A stretch of 64,000 bases of DNA from Myxococcus stipitatus (GTDB lineage Bacteria; Myxococcota; Myxococcia; Myxococcales; Myxococcaceae). The stretch is from the NCBI RefSeq assembly GCF_038561935.1, contig NZ_CP102770.1, forward strand, positions 7,812,001 to 7,876,000, given 5' to 3'. Numbering within the stretch: the first letter of the stretch is position 1; each line of letters begins with the position of its first letter. The position numbers and the translations under genes were made by a program. Shown one piece after another: positions 59,761-64,000 of this stretch. The notes below the pieces were generated by a model. It worked only from the letters and a program-made list of their open reading frames with translations, made no database searches and was not told the DNA's origin.

Positions 59761-60587
59761 GCTCCGCCGGTTCCCTGCGACTGCCCAGGACGGAGCAGTC
59801 CGCGCGAGTGCGTCGGCTGAGCGAGCGCGAGAGCCAGCAACAGGCGGAGTCCCTCGCCACCACGCAGCCGCCGGGCCGCGCGCCGTTGTCCGTGCTGCTC
59901 GCGGAGGGCACGGCGAAGGTCCACGAGCAGGCCGAGCGCTCCTTGTTCCTCCAGTCGCTCTTCGTCGACACGTGGGATGGCATCTACGGCCAGTTCGTCC
60001 GGGCCCAGCACTACGTCACGTACCTGCGCCAGCTCCACCTGCTCTACGCCACGTTCGAGAGCGTGCTGCCCCGCGTGGCCCGCACGGCGCTGACGCCCGT
60101 GTTGTTGCTGCCGGAGCTGCGCCGGGCCGCCGCGCTCGACGAGGACCTGGCGTACTTCTGCGGAGAGTCGCGCCCGGAGACCTTCGCGTGCGTGGAGACC
60201 CGGCTGCACGCCGAGCGCCTGCGCGAGGTGGCCGAGGATGCCCCGCACCTGCTCGTGGGCCACGTCTACACACGCTGCATGCTGGACCGCTCCCAGGCGC
60301 CCGCCCGGGCGCGCATCATCTCCAGCGCCTTCGAGCTGGAGGACGCGCGAGGCACCCGGTTCCATGGAACGGACACGGACGAGGAGCTCGCGGCCTTCCG
60401 CGTGAGACTCCACTCGCGCATCGACGGCCTGGAGCTTGAAGAAGACGAGGCGCGGGAAATCATCCAGGAGGCCCGCATGGCCTTCCGTCTCCAATCCCTC
60501 ATCTGCGACGAGCTGGCCCGCGGCGCGACGGGCCTGAGTCCTCCGCCCGGTGGCGGCTACCGCGGCGGATTCAGCGTGTCCCAGTAG
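59757..60587 (+). CDS. Heme oxygenase-like protein (biliverdin-producing type)
   Basis: A 276-residue protein. After a ~45-residue polar leader comes the heme oxygenase signature LLAEGTAKVHEQAERSLFLQ, with the proximal heme-ligand His at about residue 55, then GQFVRAQHYVTYLRQLHLLY and, later, LVGHVYTRCMLDRSQAPARA, which aligns with the YxRYLGDLSGGQ distal helix. The usual distal Gly-Gly is replaced by residues around RSQAPA, so activity needs testing. Heme degradation would release iron and biliverdin (also a phytochrome chromophore in myxobacteria). It starts at a coupled GTG. Its 3' end overlaps the convergent SDR gene by 31 bp. Confidence 0.8.
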   Translation: MSSAGSLRLPRTEQSARVRRLSERESQQQAESLATTQPPGRAPLSVLLAEGTAKVHEQAERSLFLQSLFVDTWDGIYGQFVRAQHYVTYLRQLHLLYATFESVLPRVARTALTPVLLLPELRRAAALDEDLAYFCGESRPETFACVETRLHAERLREVAEDAPHLLVGHVYTRCMLDRSQAPARARIISSAFELEDARGTRFHGTDTDEELAAFRVRLHSRIDGLELEEDEAREIIQEARMAFRLQSLICDELARGATGLSPPPGGGYRGGFSVSQ

Positions 60588-61360
60588 CTGTGCATCCCCC
60601 GCAGGTGGCTGCCCCCATCCACGTCGAGGCTCTCTCCCGTCACCCAGGAGGACTCCTCCGCGCAGAGGAACGCCACCACCCGCGCCACGTCGTCTGGCAA
60701 ACCATGGGGCCGGCCCAGCGGCGTGCGCGCGAGCAATTCCCGACGCATCGCCGGCTCATCGATGAAGGACGCCGCGAGGGGCGTATGAATGGCGCCCGGC
60801 GCAACAACGTTGACTCGGATGGAGTGTCGTCCCAGCTCCAGTGCCGCCGCGCGGGAGAGCTGAGACAGCGCGGCCTTGGAGGCGGAGTAGTGGCCAAAGC
60901 CTTCCGTCACCACCGACTGACACAGCGATGAAACATTCACGATGGCGCCGGGCCGTTTCTCGGCGATGAGGGCTCGGGCGAAAGTCTTCATGAAGAGGAA
61001 TGGCCCCTTCAGGTTCACCCCGAGCAGCCGGTCCAGCTCCTCCTCGGGAAGGTCGACCAGCAGGTGCAGTGATACAGAGCCCGCATTGTTCACGAGGATG
61101 CCAGGCAAACCCAGCTGAGCCGTGGCGAAGGCGTGAGCCCGTTCGACATCCGCCTGTCGACAGACATCTCCCGCGAAGGGAATGGCTCGAGCACGGCCCT
61201 CCCCTTCGCGATTGAGACGCTCAGCGGCTTCGACAACCTTGGACTCGGTCCGTCCGAAAACCAGCACATGGGTGCCCTCGCGCATGAGGCGAGAGGCAAT
61301 CGCCAGACCGATTCCCTGTGAGCCACCCGTCACGATGGCGCTATTCGAGAGGAGCTTCAT
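60557..61360 (-). CDS. Short-chain dehydrogenase/reductase (SDR)
   Basis: A 267-residue classical SDR. The cofactor motif is AIVTGGSQGIGLAIASRLMR, with HVLVFGRTESK after strand 2 suggesting NADP(H). NNAGSVSLH, the active-site Ser (NVSSLCQSVV) and YxxxK (GHYSASKAALSQL) are all present, and the C terminus shows WVTGESLDVDGGSHLRGMHS. Resembles glucose-1-dehydrogenase/FabG-like members. The substrate cannot be inferred. The 3' end overlaps the heme oxygenase gene tail-to-tail by 31 bp. Confidence 0.92.
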   Translation of the reverse strand: MKLLSNSAIVTGGSQGIGLAIASRLMREGTHVLVFGRTESKVVEAAERLNREGEGRARAIPFAGDVCRQADVERAHAFATAQLGLPGILVNNAGSVSLHLLVDLPEEELDRLLGVNLKGPFLFMKTFARALIAEKRPGAIVNVSSLCQSVVTEGFGHYSASKAALSQLSRAAALELGRHSIRVNVVAPGAIHTPLAASFIDEPAMRRELLARTPLGRPHGLPDDVARVVAFLCAEESSWVTGESLDVDGGSHLRGMHSYWDTLNPPR

Positions 61361-61444
61361 GGTTCACCCCCGGGTGTCGTCGGCCCCCGGAAGCTAGCAA
61401 TCGCTCCTCATCGCGCGCATTGTACCCAAGGCCACTGGCGAGAC

Positions 61445-63169
61445 TCAGGCGGCCTCGTCCTCGGAGAGCAGGTCCGCGAAGGGCGACGCATCCTCGCCCA
61501 GCGCCTTGTAGAGCGCCTCCACCTTCTCCAGCTCGCGCTTGAGCGCCTTGTGGTGGTTGCGGTTCTTCACCAGGCTCTCGCGGCCCAGCAGCTTGAAGCC
61601 GTCATCGCGCCCCACCTGCCGGATGGCCACGCCCAGCACCAGGCCGCGGAACGCATCCGCGAGGTCCAGGTCCAGCGGCGCGTTGCGACGGCGCGCCTCC
61701 GCGACGAAGGCCTGGGCGGCGGCACGCAGCGCTTCCGGAAGCGGCTTGCCCCCCGGGGCCTGCTCGTAGTCGAGCGCCCGCGCGACATGCTTCTCGTGCA
61801 GCACCAGCTCTCCACCGGAGACGGCGTGCTCCACCATGGCCAGCGTGTAGGCGCGCCGGACGATGTTGTCGAGCTGCCGCAGGTTGCCCGGCCACGTGCC
61901 ACCGACGAGCAGCCGCTCCGCGTCCTGCGTCACGCGCGCGTTGCCCTCGGGCGAGCGCTCGCGGTGACGGCGGTTCACCATGTACTGCGCCCAGAGCGGG
62001 ATTTCGTCCTGACGCTCCTGCAGCGCGGGCATGCGCACGGGCAGCACGTTGACGCGGTAGTAGAGGTCCTCGCGGAAGCGGCCCGCGCGCACCTCCGCGT
62101 GGAGGTCCGCGTTGGTGCCGATGATGAAGCGCACGTCCGCCTGGCGCTCACCGGTGCCCTCGCCCAGCGGACGGTAGCTCCGGGACTCCAGCAGGTGCAG
62201 AAGCCCCGCCTGCGCCTTGAGCGACAGCTTGTCGATTTCGTCGATGAACAGCGTGCCGCCGTCCGCCCGAGCCACGCTGCCGGGCGCGTCGCGCACCGCG
62301 CCGGTGAAGGCGCCCTTCTTCCAACCGAAGAGCTCCGCCATCTGGAGGTCCTCGGGCACCGTCACCAGGTCCAAGGTCTCGAAGGGCTTGCCCCGACGGT
62401 TGGAGCGCTCATGGCACCAGCGCGCCAGCCGGGACTTGCCCGCGCCCGTCGCGCCGCTGATGAGGATGGTCTCGTCCTGCAGCGCGAACACGCGAAGGAT
62501 GGGCAGGAGCTCCGCCATGGAGCGGCCCACCACGGGCAGGAACTCATCCACCTCCGGCGTGGCCACCGGCCGCTGCGGCAGGCCCGCCAGATACGGCGCG
62601 GCCACGTCCGCGAGGAGCTGGAGCTGCTCACCCGCCTCGCGCCAGACGAACTCCTGCCCCATGGCCGCGAGACAATCCGCCTCCAGGGAGATCATCCCCT
62701 CGATGCTTCCGCCCGGCGTGCGCAGCGGGAGCACACAGACGTGCGTCGCGTGCCGGCCGAGGAAGCGCTGACGGCTCTCATTGCTGTGGAAGCCCGCGAG
62801 TCCCGGGTCTCCCGTCACGGGCGCGTCCGGCGCGTGCGGCTGGACGGTGCCCACATTCACGTCGATGGACACGGCGCACCGGTGCTCCACCACCGCGCGC
62901 CACGCCGTGGCCGACGTGAAGAACGGCGTGCCCACACTGGCGTCCGTAATCTCGGTTGAACCCACATCCAGCGCCGCCAGGCGCCGATAGGCTTCACCAG
63001 GGCGTAAGTGGACAATGCCGCGAAGCACCCGGGCCCGGGCTGCGTACCGACTGGACGCAACCGCCTCTTGAGCCACGGCCAACATGCGCTTCAATGTGGT
63101 GGCGGCCGCCGTCTCGAAATCCTTCGCCCCCCGCAGCGCGCTCATGAGCTGCGGCATCTCCTGGTGCAT
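61445..63169 (-). CDS. Sigma-54-dependent-type AAA+ activator with GAF-like sensor
   Basis: A 574-residue enhancer-binding-protein-like regulator. Residues ~1-215 form a GAF-like sensor (AVSIDVNVGTVQPHAPDAPV, RHATHVCVLPLRTPGGSIEG). The AAA+ domain has Walker A GATGAGKSRLARWC, the sigma-54 contact loop GWKKGAFTGAV and Walker B GGTLFIDEIDKLS, then the arginine region (GRFREDLYYRVNVLPVRMPA). The C terminus (~470-574) lacks a canonical Fis-type helix-turn-helix; LLGRESLVKNRNHHKALKRE is the only HTH-like stretch. I chose the ATG at 63169 with GGAGG upstream. Family clear; DNA binding uncertain. Confidence 0.88.
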   Translation of the reverse strand: MHQEMPQLMSALRGAKDFETAAATTLKRMLAVAQEAVASSRYAARARVLRGIVHLRPGEAYRRLAALDVGSTEITDASVGTPFFTSATAWRAVVEHRCAVSIDVNVGTVQPHAPDAPVTGDPGLAGFHSNESRQRFLGRHATHVCVLPLRTPGGSIEGMISLEADCLAAMGQEFVWREAGEQLQLLADVAAPYLAGLPQRPVATPEVDEFLPVVGRSMAELLPILRVFALQDETILISGATGAGKSRLARWCHERSNRRGKPFETLDLVTVPEDLQMAELFGWKKGAFTGAVRDAPGSVARADGGTLFIDEIDKLSLKAQAGLLHLLESRSYRPLGEGTGERQADVRFIIGTNADLHAEVRAGRFREDLYYRVNVLPVRMPALQERQDEIPLWAQYMVNRRHRERSPEGNARVTQDAERLLVGGTWPGNLRQLDNIVRRAYTLAMVEHAVSGGELVLHEKHVARALDYEQAPGGKPLPEALRAAAQAFVAEARRRNAPLDLDLADAFRGLVLGVAIRQVGRDDGFKLLGRESLVKNRNHHKALKRELEKVEALYKALGEDASPFADLLSEDEAA

Positions 63170-63247
63170 CCACTCGCCTCCGTCCGGTGCCATCCGAGAG
63201 TACCCGCCAGGGCCGCATCGGAGTGGAGGCAGTGTAGCGGAGATGAA

Positions 63248-63281
63248 GAACGCGGAAGGAGCGGCCCCTCCTTCCGCGTTC
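63248..63281. repeat. 14-bp perfect hairpin
   Basis: GAACGCGGAAGGAG (63248-63261) and CTCCTTCCGCGTTC (63268-63281) form a perfect stem with a 6-nt loop, between the activator and the kinase. It lies in the predicted 5' leader of the activator gene. No T-run follows on either strand. Confidence 0.7.
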
Positions 63282-63337
63282 CCGAACCTCGCTGACGGCT
63301 GGGCGCCCGGTCACCCGCGGCGCCGCGCGGAAACCCC

Positions 63338-63355
63338 ATGCGCAACTCGTGCCAA
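63338..63355 (-). promoter_or_regulatory. -24/-12-like motif upstream of the activator gene
   Basis: Minus strand TTGGCACGAGTTGCGCAT has a perfect -24 TTGGCACG and an invariant-spaced GC at -12, but the -12 element lacks TT. A sigma-70-like TAAAAT -10 (63362-63367, minus strand) lies 7 bp upstream, so either could serve. Confidence 0.3.
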
Positions 63356-63415
63356 GGGGCCATTTTACGTCTTTTCAATGAGTTAGCACTGGGAAGGGCG
63401 TCCGGGCGCCTGGAT

Positions 63416-63457
63416 CCGCGTCCAACTGGGACGCGGCTGCGTCCAAGTCCGACGCAG
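63416..63457. promoter_or_regulatory. Two tandem palindromes, 21-bp period, before the Ser/Thr kinase
   Basis: CCGCGTCC-5-GGACGCGG (63416-63436) and CTGCGTC-7-GACGCAG (63437-63457). The 17-bp cores GCGTCCAACTGGGACGC and GCGTCCAAGTCCGACGC share 14 of 17 bases and lie exactly two helical turns apart, as expected for cooperative binding of two protein dimers. Confidence 0.6.
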
Positions 63458-63482
63458 ATGGGAGGGGCCAGGGGGTGTCGCT

Positions 63483-64000
63483 ATGCTCCCAGCTCCTATG
63501 ACAGCGGCATCGAGGCTCCAAAGCCTCCCCGGGGTGGGTGCGAGGCTGGGGCCCTACGAGCTCCTCGAGGTCCTCGGCCAAGGGGGCATGGGCGTTGTCT
63601 ATCGAGGGTGGGACCCGGCCACCGGCGAGCCCGTCGCGCTGAAGACGGTGCGCGCGGCCAGCGAGGTCCCCCTGGCCAGCATCCGTCGGGAAATTCACGC
63701 ATTGCGACGTTTGAGGCACCCAGGTGTGGTGCGCATCGTCGCGGAAGGCGTGACGGATGGCCTGCCCTGGTACGCGATGGAGCTGCTCCGGGGACAGACG
63801 CTGCGCAGCGCGACCACCGCCCCACCACCGGGTCCTCTGGATGCGGCGCGATTGCGCGAGACGCTCCTCGTGATGCGCCGGTTGTGCTCGGCGCTGGCCT
63901 TCCTTCACGCCAACGGGCTGGTGCATCGGGACTTGAAGCCGGAGAACGTGTTCGTCCGGCCGGACGGCACTCCCGTCCTCGTGGACTTCGGCATCGCCGC
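63483..64000 (+). CDS. Ser/Thr protein kinase, N-terminal part (runs off the window)
   Basis: An open frame from the ATG at 63483 (AGGGGG 7 bp upstream; MLPAPMTAASRLQS) to the window end, 172 residues. The kinase begins YELLEVLGQGGMGVVYRGWD (Gly loop), then VALKTVRAAS with the ATP-binding Lys, IRREIHALRRLRHPGVVRIV (helix C Glu), LVHRDLKPENVFV with the catalytic Asp, and VDFGIAA at the end. Unlike the kinase at 4256 it has the standard HRDLKPEN loop. It is divergent from the AAA+ activator; two tandem palindromes lie 26-67 bp before the start. The sensor part is not in the window. Confidence 0.94.
   Translation, partial: MLPAPMTAASRLQSLPGVGARLGPYELLEVLGQGGMGVVYRGWDPATGEPVALKTVRAASEVPLASIRREIHALRRLRHPGVVRIVAEGVTDGLPWYAMELLRGQTLRSATTAPPPGPLDAARLRETLLVMRRLCSALAFLHANGLVHRDLKPENVFVRPDGTPVLVDFGIA

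Overview
This 64-kb window is chromosomal DNA of a high-GC, strongly GC3-biased deltaproteobacterium, very probably a Myxococcaceae member (Myxococcus/Corallococcus type). The best markers are an adjacent carD-carG pair (CarD with four RGRPP AT-hooks; CarG with a Zn-binding archaemetzincin-like motif lacking the catalytic Glu), Ser/Thr kinases with myxobacterial architecture, many small lipoproteins with DGG spacers, an RNase E with an Arg/Gly/Glu-rich tail and a sigma-54 type activator. I saw no rRNA, tRNA, CRISPR array, IS element, integrase or compositional break. The window is dense, with about 62 protein genes.

Layout. 1-4140: partial CDS, VLCAD-like acyl-CoA dehydrogenase, a secreted micro-peptide, a lipoprotein coupled to a secreted App1-like phosphatase. 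4256-12421: PEGA-domain Ser/Thr kinase, carD-carG, and a GT39-type membrane glycosyltransferase overlapping its membrane-anchored partner. 12434-14371: TetR repressor divergent from a macrolide-type glycosyltransferase, with a perfect operator-like palindrome between them. 15224-20267: an ALDH-GS-like-FeADH operon divergent from a class I glutamine amidotransferase, which together fit a gamma-glutamylated ethanolamine (aminoalcohol) route. 21418-33607: AI-2E-type exporter, rho, ligA-acylphosphatase-DUF3052, RNase E, YihY/BrkB, HU.

33614-42537 (all minus strand): one compact 11-gene type III secretion operon, read candidate needle/substrate - sctI - sctJ - FliG-N-like - sctQ - fliO-like - sctR - sctS - sctT - sctU - sctV. 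It has a complete export gate but no ATPase, stator, outer ring (SctD) or secretin in the cluster, and it carries a FliO-like and perhaps a FliG-like protein. This flagellum-like mixture is the most striking locus in the window.

42767-54148: PilZ protein, CheY-like regulator, zinc-ribbon/TPR protein, STAS-like protein, then an eight-gene moxR-DUF58-batA/B/C/D/E aerotolerance-type operon of mostly overlapping genes. 54333-61360: alpha/beta hydrolase, M14 peptidase, a DUF2157-DUF4401-GDYXXLXY membrane trio, and an iron-responsive two-gene operon (Cys-rich protein plus heme oxygenase) behind a strong Fur-box match. 61445-64000: sigma-54-type AAA+ activator with an unusual C terminus, divergent from a second Ser/Thr kinase that runs off the window. 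Their intergenic region holds a 14-bp perfect hairpin, a -24/-12-like motif and two tandem palindromes 21 bp apart.

Functions come from recognised motifs in the translations. No database search was run, so family assignments without diagnostic motifs are marked as inference.
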